Assembly: GCA_033002965.1 (NCBI GenBank)
Contig: JAURVB010013145.1
Coordinates: 62,001-126,000 of the forward strand
Source: Piper betle
Lineage: Eukaryota > Streptophyta > Magnoliopsida > Piperales > Piperaceae
Length of the DNA stretch: 64,000 nt
Direction: 5' to 3'
The notes under the pieces: model-generated
What the model was told of the DNA's origin: nothing
The model's database searches: none
Seen by the model: only the letters and a program-made list of their open reading frames with translations
Position numbers and translations under genes: made by a program
In this document: positions 34,980 through 45,799 of the stretch, one piece after another
How the letters are laid out: each line of letters begins with the position of its first letter
Numbering within the stretch: the stretch's first letter is position 1

Positions 34980-35600
34980 CTGCTCTGGTCGGTCGGTCGG
35001 ATGCCGGAAAGCTAGACACTTTTCTGCACTTTTGTGCTACGCTGCTCCGATCGGTCACTTCTCAATTTTTTCCGGCGACCTCAGCGACGAAGTCCGGCGG
35101 CTCTCGGCTTGGGTTTGTAGATCACTTCTCCACCTTCACTTGATCACAACGGAAGGTCTGGGAACGACCGGCACTGGTCAGAAAAATCCAAGAAATCCGG
35201 TGTTTGCTACTCTGTTATCTGCTTTTCCGGCCAGCAACTTCCTCGCTTCCCAATTTTTCTCGGCGACTACAGCGATGATCTTTGGCGAAACTCAGTTTGG
35301 GTTTCTAGACCACTCCTCCTTCTTCATGTTTCACCTCACGGCGACACTGGGAACGACCGGTGTTGGTCGGAAAAAATTAGCAAAATCAGACCTTCGCTGC
35401 TCTGTTTTCTGCTTTTCCGGCCAGCAACTAACTCGCTTCCCGATTTTTTCAGGCGGCTACAGCGACGAACTCCGGCTGCTCTCGGCTTGGGTATGTAGAT
35501 CACTTCTCCGCCTTCACTCTGAACCTCACGACGGGGCCGGGAACGACCGGTGTTGGTCGGAAAAAATTAGCGAACTCCGACCTTCGCTGCTCTGTTTTCC
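34980..35600. repeat. Three tandem units of about 190 bp within LTR of element E
   Basis: The anchor GAACGACCGG recurs at 35162, 35351 and 35541 (spacings 189 and 190). TTTTCCGGCCAGCAACT and TTGGGTTTGTAGATCACTTC-like blocks repeat in phase. Divergence between units is considerable. Confidence 0.8.
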
Positions 35601-36369
35601 GCCTTTCCTGTCAACAACGAGAAAGGGGTTAGACAGTGGACTCCCAAGCTTCTGTGTGATCCTTTGTAGCTACTCTATGGCAGCAAGATGTGGCAACAGC
35701 GTTGATGGGCAGTAATAGAACTCTTTCTTGGCATGGTAGGGCTCCACACTGGGCTCTCGCAGGTGCACGTTTCCTTCTCTTCAAGCAGCAGCGATGTTAA
35801 ATAGGGGAACAATTCTGATGCTTCAAGACAGCAAAAAGCATACTTTAGCAGCCTTCAATGCGTCTCCATGACTGATAACAGCAATTCAGAGCAGCACGAC
35901 GATCGGATGGTCTTTTACGGCCATTTGTTACAGCGATGTAGTAGGGGTGTCAACCTGGGCACTTCTCGGCTGAGCAGAGGGCAATTTCACTGCACAACAG
36001 CATCACCTAAAGGCGGCAAGCAATTCTCGTTTCCAGGGATACTGCATCAAAGCTCCACCTTTCTTCTTCGTCACGATGACCCAGTGGCAAAACTTTGGCG
36101 AGCAACAGAACCTTTCTTCGGCTCCCTCACGGACAGCACATCGGCAACACTTCAAAGCAGCACGACTCCTTCACCGGTGGCTCTGGCAAGTGGAAAGTTT
36201 GGATCTTGGGCAAGGATTCATGGCCATAACAGGGGTAGTGATCGATTGGGTGTTGGCGAGGGTCACCGGAGCATCTCCGGTGAGGGGCTCCTCCCTCGGC
36301 TTTTCTTCTGTCTGGCAAAATTCTTTTCTTTTAGCGTCCAAGCCCCCTGCTTCAGCAATAACACCCGGC

Positions 36370-36376
36370 TTTTATA
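36370..36376 (-). promoter_or_regulatory. TATA box of element E LTR
   Basis: The minus strand reads TCTATAAAAGCC, about 230 bp from the LTR's outer end. Confidence 0.5.
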
Positions 36377-36712
36377 GAATTGGGATAACTCCTGACTGAG
36401 ATTGATTTCCTCTAACGGCTCTAGAACAACGTCTACCTCTTCCTCTGGCAATTCTTTCTCTGGCAGTTTTGGAACTGTATGACTAATTCTCTTGTAACAT
36501 GCAGGAAGTCATCCATGTAAGTGGCTTGAGTATTGTCACATAATTGAATAATTATTATCCACATAACCGGATAAATATAAAATTTTTTGGATAAATATGT
36601 ACAAACAGATTCTTAAGAATTAATTTAATTAAATAATATTTAAAATTTGTTCCAAATTTTACAAAACCTTAACTAAAATAGCCTAATTATATTTTTTGGG
36701 TTTTACAATAGA

Positions 36713-37122
36713 CATGTTAAGTCTCAAACTTGTGCATTTCGGATTTTCATGATGCAACATTGATCGTGTGGATTGTATGATAATTTTCTCTATGATTTGG
36801 TTCAAATGAACTAGAGCAATGGTATTTAATATTTAATTATATTTGGTATATTTTAGAAATTTGATAACATTTTAGATTAATCATGGACACAAAAATAAGC
36901 TTATTGGACTTGGACATAATCTCGGTCAAGGTATTGTACACTTGGACGTGGAGAAAGGTTGGAAACTCTTGGACAACTTTTTGAAGACTGGATAGTCAAG
37001 TGAAACCTACAGCTTTGAATATATTGGACTTATTTGAATTTTGATTCAAACTTGAGAGGGAACTTAGTGTTGAAATTTGGAGGAGCCTATTCCACATTAA
37101 TGCTCAAATGATTGGATGGTAC
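36713..37122. other. Retroelement-like DNA, unassigned
   Basis: Probably continues the interior interrupted by N3. From 37071 (TGTTGAAATTTGGAGGAG) it resembles a copia LTR start, and the sequence resumes after TRIM 2 at 37606. No coding sequence. Confidence 0.35.
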
Positions 37123-37605
37123 TATAATAACCAATAAAAATTTGTCCCATGTCTAACACATCCTAAGATAAGATCAAATATATAAGTGAGGATGTGCCCA
37201 TATATCTTCAACTTGATTAATCACTTTTGGAGAAATGAAAAGACTTATCAATTTGCACTTGGGCTAGGTCGTTATAGGTGGTATTAGAGCTAATTTAGAA
37301 TTATATTAGATGATGGGCTGGACCAAGAAAGAGGAAGTCCAGGAAAAGAATTTTGTGGACAAAATTTTTTGGAGAAAGAACGGTAAAATATATGAAACCA
37401 AAAAAGCCTAAGAAAGAAATTTTGAAGACGAAATTTTCTAAATGTGGGTGGTTGTAATAACCAATAAAAAATAATCTCATATCTAGCACATCTTAAAATA
37501 AGATCTAATGTATAAGTGTGGATATGCCTATAGATCTTTGTTTGATTAATCATTTTTGGAGAGATGACAAGACCCATCAATTTGCACTTGCGCTGGGTTG
37601 TTATA
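37123..37605 (+). mobile_element. TRIM element 2, complete LTR-interior-LTR
   Basis: LTRs 37123-37276 and 37453-37605 start TRTAATAACC and end GTTATA. The interior is only 176 bp, with a primer site TGGTATTAGAGC (37279-37290, one change from the Met site) and a purine tract ending GGGTGGT. No coding capacity. Flanks GGTAC and ATTAC share only three bases, so the target duplication is not clear. Confidence 0.8.
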
Positions 37606-38513
37606 ATTACACAAGCTATGGACTTATGTGGTTATATAAGGAGCTTGGAACCACATGAAAGAGTTGCCTCATATCCGAATATTCAAAGTATTTGAAGTGC
37701 TCCAAAGTGAGAGTACAATTCAGAATAAGGTTGAAGTACTACACTTGGGTATAAGCTTCGGACAAGCTTCATTGTGTAAACCTAATGGCTTTCTAAAGAG
37801 ATCGGACAATACTTTTTAATATCTCTTGTGTCGGAAAGATTATGTTGGTCTTGTTAGTAATTATTGTAAACAAGATCGGGTCTGATCTTGTGGTGAGTGC
37901 TTACACTAGTGGTCTTTGTACACTCCGGTTGTGATTATAAGTGTTCGGTTGGTTTGTGAAGTAGAACTAGAGGTCAAGGGGTGAATGACAAGTATGCCTC
38001 GTGAAGCCGGCTCGGGGTTGGGTGTTGTGAAAGACAAGTGGCTTGTGAAGACTTGGGTCTTGTTTGGTGAAGGACAAGTAGTTGTCCACTTAAATTGTAA
38101 CCCTCATTTGGTTTAGCAATAGTGAAACATAGAAACCCTACCCAACCGTTGGATACGATGGTGTAGAAGAGAGGATTTATCTTGTAGTATTTGGTTTTCT
38201 CAATGGAAATGACTCCTAATTTTTACATATAGATGGATACAACTATGTCGTGCTTTATTTTATTTGTTTCTTATTTATTCATAATCAGGTAAGTGAATAC
38301 AACAAATGTGCTCAATTCTTCTAAGACTTTTGTCAAATAATGCAAAGAAGCTGTGCTTTAGAACTACAACGTGTAATTGGGTTTAGTTATTTTTATGATA
38401 TGCAATGATACACAAATCAGAATTTGTTCCATTTTTAAAAATGTTGAACTCATCTGTAAAAATTTTGCCAACATGCAACAAAGTAGGAACGTTGGCAATC
38501 TTTTAGCTCTAGC
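37606..38513. other. Probable LTR fragment, non-coding
   Basis: Continues 36713-37122. Features such as TTATATAAGGAGC (37633) and repeated GTGAAGGACAAG-type phrases (37990-38090) suggest an old copia-type LTR, but I found no partner copy. Confidence 0.35.
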
Positions 38514-39123
38514 TGTTGAGTTTCCCTCACCCATTCACATTGAAAAACTCAATTACCAGTTTTTGGTTTTTTGGTTATCGCACTAATGGTTGGCATTTGG
38601 TATTCCGATGTGTGATTTCGTCCTTTGCGATAGAAGTGTAATGAGTTGGCCTTTAGAATTCTACTCATAATCTTCTATATAAAGGAGAATTCTGATGTTA
38701 GAAACAACATCCTCTTGAGAGCTTTTGAGCACATTTGGCTCATATAGGGAGAGTTTGGAGAAGTTTACATCATCTCAAGTTGAAGTAAGGGTCGTCATCC
38801 AGGGTGTGAGTTTGATCCAATTTTCTTTTGAGGTGTATGTTAGTTTTCTCAATTTCTCATATATTGTATTCTCAAGAATTGTATTTTCAGATCTTGTTAT
38901 TGGTCTGATTTGGGTTAGGAGAGTTTTTTTCTTCGATACTTGATTGTAAGAGTTTTCTTAATCAAAGTTGATAGAGTAGGTTGGTTTTCTTTTTCTAAAT
39001 TGGGAGAAAAATTTCCATCCATTTTTTTCTTGGTGTCTCCTATCCATTTTATATTTGTTTTCATTTCATCTTGAGGGGAAATATTTTCTGGGTTGTTTCC
39101 GCTGAAGCGTCTATTTCCCAACA
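38514..39123 (+). mobile_element. Solo LTR of the copia family
   Basis: Reverse complement of the LTRs at 8199-8807 and 13095-13706 and nearly identical to them. Perfect target duplication CTAGC (38509-38513 and 39124-39128). The interior was removed by LTR-LTR recombination. Orientation is opposite to the full-length element. Confidence 0.97.
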
Positions 39124-39697
39124 CTAGCCATCTAATTTTATTCCATTTTTTTTCAAAGCGCATAAGAATATCTTTTGAACTATTTTCATTTATATTTTGT
39201 GCAGAATAATAACATCGATGTTTACTGGTTCCATTCACATGAACTAGTCATTTAGAGATCAAACAGGGTTGCTGCCTTACATAGAGTTGTTAGCTAGAAT
39301 AAAAGCAAGAGTGGACTATATATGTAATTCCACACAAAGACTTCAGGGATAGCATTACAATGTTTTGAGAATAGGGTTGTTGCCTTATATAAAGTGTCAG
39401 TTGGATCAATTTACAAGTCAAAGAGTGGACAACGCATGCAATTCTCGAGGAAGATCACATAAGAAAATTTCACAAATCTGATCCTCCTTCACATTAGACA
39501 TCCAACTCAAAATCAACATACAAGACAATAATTGTCTGGACGTATATTATTTAACATGGAGATGAACGGAAGAATGACCTTAAAGGATATTGCCCATATG
39601 AACTCTTAACTAGGCTGGAAAAAAATCACAAGAAAAGACAAAGTTACACTTTTATCCTTAATATTTAATTGATAAAGTATAAACTAAAAACACCTAC

Positions 39698-40114
39698 CCA
39701 TTGATAACTACAGAATCCAGATTTTCTTCTACCTTGTGATGGTAGTCAACAATTGACTTGGCGACATTTACACCATTCTAGACAATACAACGGCAATTCA
39801 GGAAGAATTTTGTACCGACTGAGCCCAATTATGCAACTAGGTCGAATGTATGAATAAAAAATACGAGTTTGAACTGAAATGTAATGACACTTGGGTGTGT
39901 GAAAGCAGCATTAACATCAACATTGGCATACTGTATTTGAAGATAAGCATCAAGGACCTGCTTAGGGTTGTGGATACGAAATACTAGCAAAGGGTGCTCA
40001 AGTGAGCAAACTTGTCCAGAACGTTTCAATTTTGAATTAACAAATTCACATAAGGTTGATGGCGGATTGGCTAAAGTGATATCTAAAAAGTAGCAGGCGC
40101 AAACATGTAGTAAC
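39698..40114 (-). pseudogene. Unidentified gene fragment, two exon-like pieces
   Basis: Minus strand: piece 1 is 40114-39865 and piece 2 is 39777-39698, with an intron 39778-39864 (GTATTT...CTAG) and a good donor (GG/GTAGGT) after piece 2. Joined, they read about 110 residues without a stop, including LEHPLLVFRIHNPKQVLDAY, NVDVNAAFTHPSVITFQFKL and VDYHHKVEENLDSVVIN. This composition looks like a real conserved protein, unlike the transposon debris around it, but I do not recognise the family. No start, stop or neighbouring exons found. The copia solo LTR lies 0.6 kb downstream. Confidence 0.5.
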
Positions 40115-40155
40115 CTATAGGATATCCACCCTACAAAAGAATATATGTATATACA

Positions 40156-41348
40156 TGTTTAATTAACTCAATAACATGCAAGTTTACACGGTCGAAATAA
40201 GTAATATAATAATAAATTTCCAAGTATCGTCCCAGAGAAAAATAAATTTACTTATGTTAATATTAGGAAATAGAACTAAGAGCAAAATAACAACAAAAAG
40301 AGATTTTTAGTTTAAGATAAATTTTGTTCTAGAATTGAATTTTCCCTTAACATGAAATTAATCTTCATCACATCTTACTTTTATCATCTATTCCATCGGA
40401 TTGTCAATCTAGGATAATTATATGACATGGTGGCTCCTGCTCCTTCATGCTTCTATTATTTTGCCTCAATTTCTACCTCCTGTGATAATTAATTAATCAA
40501 CAAAATAATGCATTAAGATTTGCCTTACAATCGCATATAGTGTTGTGTATCTCCCGACCACGACAATAAATAAGTCAAAAAACTTTTCGTATGATGAATT
40601 ATCAATAACTAATCTAATTAATTTCTCCCAAATCTAATTAAACCTTATAACCTGAAGAAATAGGCGATCAATCTACTCTTAGCATTAAGAATATGATAAT
40701 TCAAACAATCCAATTGAATAAAAGAGTAAGAGGTTGAAATGAATTTAATTAAACCATGTTAAGTTTCATTCTTCTATAGAATGAAATGAAGTACTACTCC
40801 ATAATAAAAGTAAAGAACATAATGAAAAAGAAATGAACTTATTTTATAAAATGTACTAAAAATTACAACAACTAGAATTAATTAATTCACTAAACTCCTA
40901 AGCCAAGAGTTGAGATATCCAAAACAATAAATGACCACCCCTTTATAGAAGATGACATGACCATAAGATATATGAATTCAAAAAAGGTGTTCACAAATCG
41001 ACGTAGTCTAATTAATTTTGGTGTCCAATCAAGTTTACAACTCCTCGACTTGCTCAATCAAGCTTTAAGTAAGGCACCCCAAAACCATCAACATTCTTCC
41101 TTTTTGAGCTTTGTGAACTCCTTGTAGTAACCATTGGGTGGGGCCAAGTGCCATGACCTTTCAATTCATAAGCCTAATTTGTTTCATCTTTTTCTGCATT
41201 AAAACATCAAAATTAAGCATATCTAATAAAAGATTAATTAACTAAAAAAATAAAGTAAACTATCACCTATTTAATAATATTTATCACCGGGATGTACAAA
41301 ATCACATTAAAAATATAGGTAAATATTGTATACTTTAAACACTAAACA
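40156..41348 (-). mobile_element. Solo LTR A
   Basis: Reverse complement of solo LTR B (46634-49209 without its TRIM array). Starts TGTTTAATTAAC and ends CTAAACA. Flanks ATACA and ATGCA match at four of five bases. A TATA box on minus (TATAAAGGGG) lies near 40940. Confidence 0.8.
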
Positions 41349-41720
41349 ATGCATAAAGTATATATTGAGAAGAATATTAAATATTGAAACGTAATATAAC
41401 CAAAAGATGTGAAAATTAACTAATATATACAAAAAGTTTAAAAACTATTTCACCTCGTACAATAGCTCAATGCATAGAGAATTAGTATGCAAATGCGAAC
41501 TCTTTAATTCTCCCAAAGGGTATGAATAAACAACACTATTCCCGGGTATAACTAGGACGGAAAAATATCCAAAATGTGGGTGATTATGGTAAATGATATC
41601 CAATTGTCCAACTAGGGGCTCCTCTACCCTTCCTCTTCCTCTCTCTATCCATTTTCAAATGAATATGCTCCATAAATGCCTAACTCAGAAGTAATAGTGT
41701 CACCAACAAACTAAAAAAAG
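41349..41720. other. Intergenic, no feature seen
   Basis: Mixed AT-rich sequence between solo LTR A and TRIM 3. Confidence 0.5.
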
Positions 41721-42142
41721 TGTGAGATCTCTCAACTTGTCTGATATCTAATACTTACCCAGGTAAGATAGTAGGAATGAATTATAAAACTTCAACTTCG
41801 GTTAGCTACTTTTGAAGAAATGAGATAGGACCATTAATTTGCATTTTGGGTTGGATCATTGCAAATCATATCAAATCTAACCTGATTCTGTGTTCGATGG
41901 TGGGCTTGCCAAAGAAGGATGTGGATTGGGGCTAGCATCGGGACAAGTTTAGGAATTTCAGGGATCAAATTTTCTAAAGTGGGTGGATTGTAAGATCCCT
42001 CAATTTAGTCTCATATCTAATACTCACTAAAGTAAGATCTTGTTTATTAGTGAGAATGAATTATAGACCTTCAACTTCAGTTAACCACTTTTAAAGAAAT
42101 GATATAGGTCCATTAATTTATATTTTGGGTTGGGTAGTTACA
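41721..42142 (+). mobile_element. TRIM element 3
   Basis: LTRs 41721-41863 and 41989-42142 start TGTGAGAT or TGTAAGAT and end ATTGCA or GTTACA. The interior is about 125 bp with the family purine tract (AAGTGGGTGGAT). Perfect target duplication AAAAG (41716-41720 and 42143-42147). Confidence 0.88.
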
Positions 42143-42830
42143 AAAAGAAAAAGTAAAGAACTATTCGTAGAAAGGAAAATATGATAAAATATATAAAAAT
42201 AAAAATAATAGAACCTCATAGCCAAAGTCCTCTAAAATCTTCATATGCTTTATTGCTACAAAGCTAGGTGCATGTATTTGGTGACCGATTAGTGTCCTCC
42301 AAATTAGGCAAGTGGATAAATGCAAGAACTAGAAATATTGAAGTGAACCTTTTCAAGCTTGATTATCCTAGAGACACGATTCTGATGAAACCTTGGAAGA
42401 GAATGAATATTGAGTTCAGACAAGTTCAAAATCAGGTTCAAATTAAACAACTTCAATTTACCACTTTTGAAGAAATAATATGAGCCCGGTAAGTTGCACT
42501 TTGTATTAGGTCATTACAAAAATAAGAAAGTAAAAAGCCATTAATACAAACGAAAATGAGAAAAATATATATAGAAATAAAAACAATAGAACCTCATGGT
42601 CAAAGTCCCCTAAAATCTTGATATGTTTTACTCCTACAAAGCTAAGTGCATGTATTTGATGACTAATTAGTGTCTTCCGAATTTAGGCAAGTAGGTAAAT
42701 GCCAGAACTAGAAATATTGAAGTGATCCTTGTCAAGCATAATTATCCTAGAGACATGATTTTGATAAGACCCTAGAAGAGAATGAATATTGAGTTCAGAC
42801 AAGTTCAAATTAAGCAACTGAAATTCTTTA
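42143..42830. repeat. 378-bp tandem duplication adjoining TRIM 3
   Basis: Unit 1 (42143-42520) and unit 2 (from 42521) are diverged copies; CATGTATTTG recurs at 42271 and 42649. Unit 1 ends with a TRIM LTR tail (42445-42520, ending TCATTACA), so each unit starts directly after a TRIM LTR end. Confidence 0.8.
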
Positions 42831-43397
42831 AGAGGTGAGTTGTCTTAGTCAAGACTCACTTTAACAATTATGGATACATGAAAAGTCTTGTTCAAAAGAC
42901 ACAATATAACTTCTTAAAATACCATAAAAGACAAAGTTCACAAAGGGTGCACATTAAATTGCTTTGGCAAAAAAAAAAAAAGCACACACACACACAAGCA
43001 TAAAAAGGGAGTAAAGAGATAAAAAGTGGCATGGGGAAAAAGAATGGGAAACAAGAATAGCAAGAAAAGGAAGATGTTACAGTAAAATAGAAATTGTTTA
43101 AATAGTGGCATGGTAGTAAATAGACGGTTAAGTAAGGGTTCTTCAATTTTTCTTTAAGTTGCTTCATTTGTAAATTAGAAAGAAAGCTGAAAATCTGAGT
43201 TTCAATTTTTGCTTAGGAGAGGAAATTGTAATAAAAAGAGGAAAATACAATATCCTGAGGGAACCACTTGTGATTAGTTATTGGGATTGGAATGATACTT
43301 GTTCTTCTCCCTACTACTCTTCTTAACGTTTTTCTTTTAAACTCAAATCTCTGCCCTTCTTCTCAACAATCTTCTAGGCTTCCTTCCCTCACACTCA
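42831..43397. other. Non-genic DNA with short A-run and (CA)n
   Basis: A poly-A run and a short CA repeat lie at 42969-42996. No gene. Confidence 0.5.
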
Positions 43398-43466
43398 TTA
43401 ATACTTCGATATTAGCTATGTCAAAGGAGTTCCTCTCCTTTGACATAGCTAATATCGAAGTATTAA
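43398..43466. repeat. Perfect 32-bp inverted repeat with 5-base loop
   Basis: Arms 43398-43429 and 43435-43466 are exact reverse complements, starting TTAATACTTCGATATTAGC, with loop TTCCT. A transcript through it would form a perfect hairpin. It lies in a 99-codon ORF (43292-43591) with no recognisable family. Confidence 0.97.
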
Positions 43467-43683
43467 CTTCAATGGTTGTTGAAATTTTAACATTGGTAGA
43501 TGAAGCTAACATGTTTGTATCAAAATTAGTGAGAGATGCTAAAATAGAACAAATGCAAGAAGAATTTGTGATTAAATCGCGAACAAATTAGTGAGGGATG
43601 CTACTAAATGGAAGGCATGGTTTAAGCAATCAACCAAAAGTTGGTCTATGAAAGGTATTACTTGATATCCTCCCAGTAAATGG

Positions 43684-44693
43684 TGAAGGAGCATACCTAA
43701 AGTTGGAGAGGGCTAATTACAAACACTCAAAAAATAGTTAGATCCCCACTATTCTTAGGGGCAAAAGTAGATTGCAAAAATTGACAAGTACAGTGATATA
43801 ATAAGCAAGTAAAAGCAAATAAACTAGTAAGGCAAATAGGTAATGAGATCACAAATAGAAGGTTGTGTGTGCATGAAGAGCACTCCAAGTTAAATTTCAA
43901 GTTGGTACTTGTATTGATGAACAAGTCAAACCATACAAGTAATAAAGTGGCTTAGAACTTTGTGTTACTTAACTCACATAGCAAACAAGATAAACACATG
44001 GGAGTTAAACAAGTGTGCAAACAAGCGAGTAATCAAGTAAACACAAGCACACCAAAGAGGGAAAATAAGAGAGAAAGGACACAAACAAATTTTTTAAGAG
44101 ATTCCCAATTGGTATGTTCTCTCTTCTAGCTCATAAAGTCTTTTGGTGAGTAAGTCTTTGTAGCTCCACTAGGCAATCAACTTGTAACCTTACAAACAAC
44201 CAACCTAAGACTCTCACACAAGCACCCCACAAGTAACAAGAAAGTTTGCACTCCAAACACCTTTGAAGCATCCAACAAGCCTCCATTCACAAGCACTGAG
44301 TGCCGAGGATCCTAGCTCTCTAAAACTCCAAACACCGCTGAAGCTTTACAACCTTCTAAGTCATGCCTTCTCCAAGCGCTTCCTCTTCTCAAGCAAGATG
44401 CTCCACACGCACTCCTACACTTTGAGAGTTCACAAAATGTTCAAACACACTTGGGCTGACATCTCTACAGTGTACCCTCCTTGATACAATCAAATCATCT
44501 AGAATATAACTAATAAGTGTCCCTTCCTAGTGCAAGTTTGTGCTACTAATTTTGATCTAAGTGACTCTAGAATCACAATAGTAGCGAGATGGTAACAAGA
44601 AGTATTTAAAACACACTCCCCGAAGCCCTATTTACAGGCTTTCATAGCCCCTCCAAGAACTGTAGCCATTGGGATTTGAATCACCAACATTTA
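43684..44693 (-). repeat. 3' LTR of element F
   Basis: Plus-strand ends TGAAGGAGCA and CACCAACA. Aligns throughout with 53837-54841. A TATA position near 44627 is mutated relative to the 5' copy. Confidence 0.75.
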
Positions 44694-45133
44694 CTTCCAA
44701 TGGCTAGATCGATCAGTTGCCGAATGCTTGATTGAATGATGACCGATCAATCACTTAAGTCTAGGTACATCATTTTTGTTCGTAGAACTTCCTCCCGAAT
44801 GTATGCCAGACCATATTCTCAAACTTCACCAATCTACTATGAGCTTTCGAACTCCTTGATTGGTTTCTAAAATTTTTCCAAAGATCTCCTTCATAGTGAA
44901 ATGTGCGATCAAACAATTTCTTAACTCTGACACATTAACACTTCATCTTCAATGTTCTATCTTTGGTTGTAGAACCTTCGACCAAAGGGTAACGAAGGTT
45001 ATTTATCTCCGGATTCACACCAATCCTAAAGTCTTTCATTGCTGAACGCATGACCGAAGGTCTGTCAAGGATTGAAACTCCATCTTCCATGGCCTATACC
45101 TCCATGTTTCGATTGCCAAAGTCCTAACCACAC

Positions 45134-45624
45134 GTCTACTAAAGTCCCCATGACTTTAACACTTCAAAAGCCTTTTGAGATGAGATTGATTAAAGTTGGT
45201 TGCTTGCTTTCCCTTGTTCATCCTTAGAGAGTTTAGAGTGTTGTCATATCAAAACAAAGTTCAACATTTTTCTATTTTTTGACGATAATAGTTTCTATGT
45301 GTTGTGAACTCCCTAAGTTGTTGGCCCCAATATTCATGAAGCACTCTCTTGAGCTTGACTTGATCTTTATACTTTTAGGTCTACTAAAGTCCCCATGACT
45401 TTAACACTTCTAAAGCCTTTTGAGATGAAATTGATCAAAGTTGACTACTTGCTTTCTCTTGTTCGTCCTTAGAGAGTTTGAGTGTTGTCATATCAAAACA
45501 AGGTTTGGCATTCTTCTGTTTTTTTATGATTGTAATTTCTATTTGTTGTGAACTCCCTAAGTTGTTGGCGCTAATCTTGATGAAGTGCTCCCTTGAGCTT
45601 GACTTGATCTTCATACATTTAGGT
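45134..45624. repeat. 245-bp tandem duplication in element F
   Basis: GTCTACTAAAGTCCCCATGA recurs at 45134 and 45379 and the following 240 bases align with modest divergence. Confidence 0.85.
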
Positions 45625-45799
45625 CTTCATGTTGTTCACATTGAATCCTTACATCTTTATTGCTCCTTCCCTATACAAGAAGGTAGTTTAAAACAATGCA
45701 AGATATAATGATTGAATGCCATGATCATGATGCTCATGTCATACAACCTATAGAAAACTAGAGCTTGACAACTCTAAAGTGAGTTAGTCATTCTCATTC

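Larger units (their letters stand above)
32346..36607 (-). mobile_element. Element E: deleted gypsy-type LTR retrotransposon nested in N3
   Basis: Outer ends TGTTCGGG and ACAAACA with perfect target duplication GATTC (32341-32345 and 36608-36612). Right LTR 34264-36607 is complete. The left one keeps only 32346-32925 and then passes directly into gag. A single deletion therefore removed the end of gag, all of pol, the polypurine tract and most of the 3' LTR. The primer-site complement is at 34239-34257. Confidence 0.88.
34264..36607 (-). repeat. 5' LTR of element E
   Basis: 2344 bp. Contains a TATA box on minus (TATAAAA, 36370-36376) and three diverged tandem units of about 190 bp (34980-35600). 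A 310-codon plus-strand ORF (34783-35715) simply reads through these GC-rich repeats and is antisense to the element; I do not call it a gene. Confidence 0.88.
31075..36707 (-). mobile_element. Solo LTR N3, split by nested element E
   Basis: Starts TGTAATGTTCGG and ends GGGTTTTACA, with perfect target duplication ATAGA (31070-31074 and 36708-36712). Removing 32346-36612 leaves about 1.37 kb that is the reverse complement of N1 (49634-50864) and N2 (55687-57014). The LTR family carries an imperfect tandem duplication of about 110 bp (here 31670-31910, with GACCAAGACTCCCA repeated). Confidence 0.85.

Noticed and set aside
34783..35715. 310-codon plus-strand ORF
   Set aside because: It reads antisense through 190-bp tandem repeats in the LTR of element E, has low-complexity composition and no family motif. 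GC-rich repeats explain the open frame.
43292..43591. 99-codon ORF containing the palindrome as a protein gene
   Set aside because: No recognisable domain, and part of the frame is created by the inverted copy itself.
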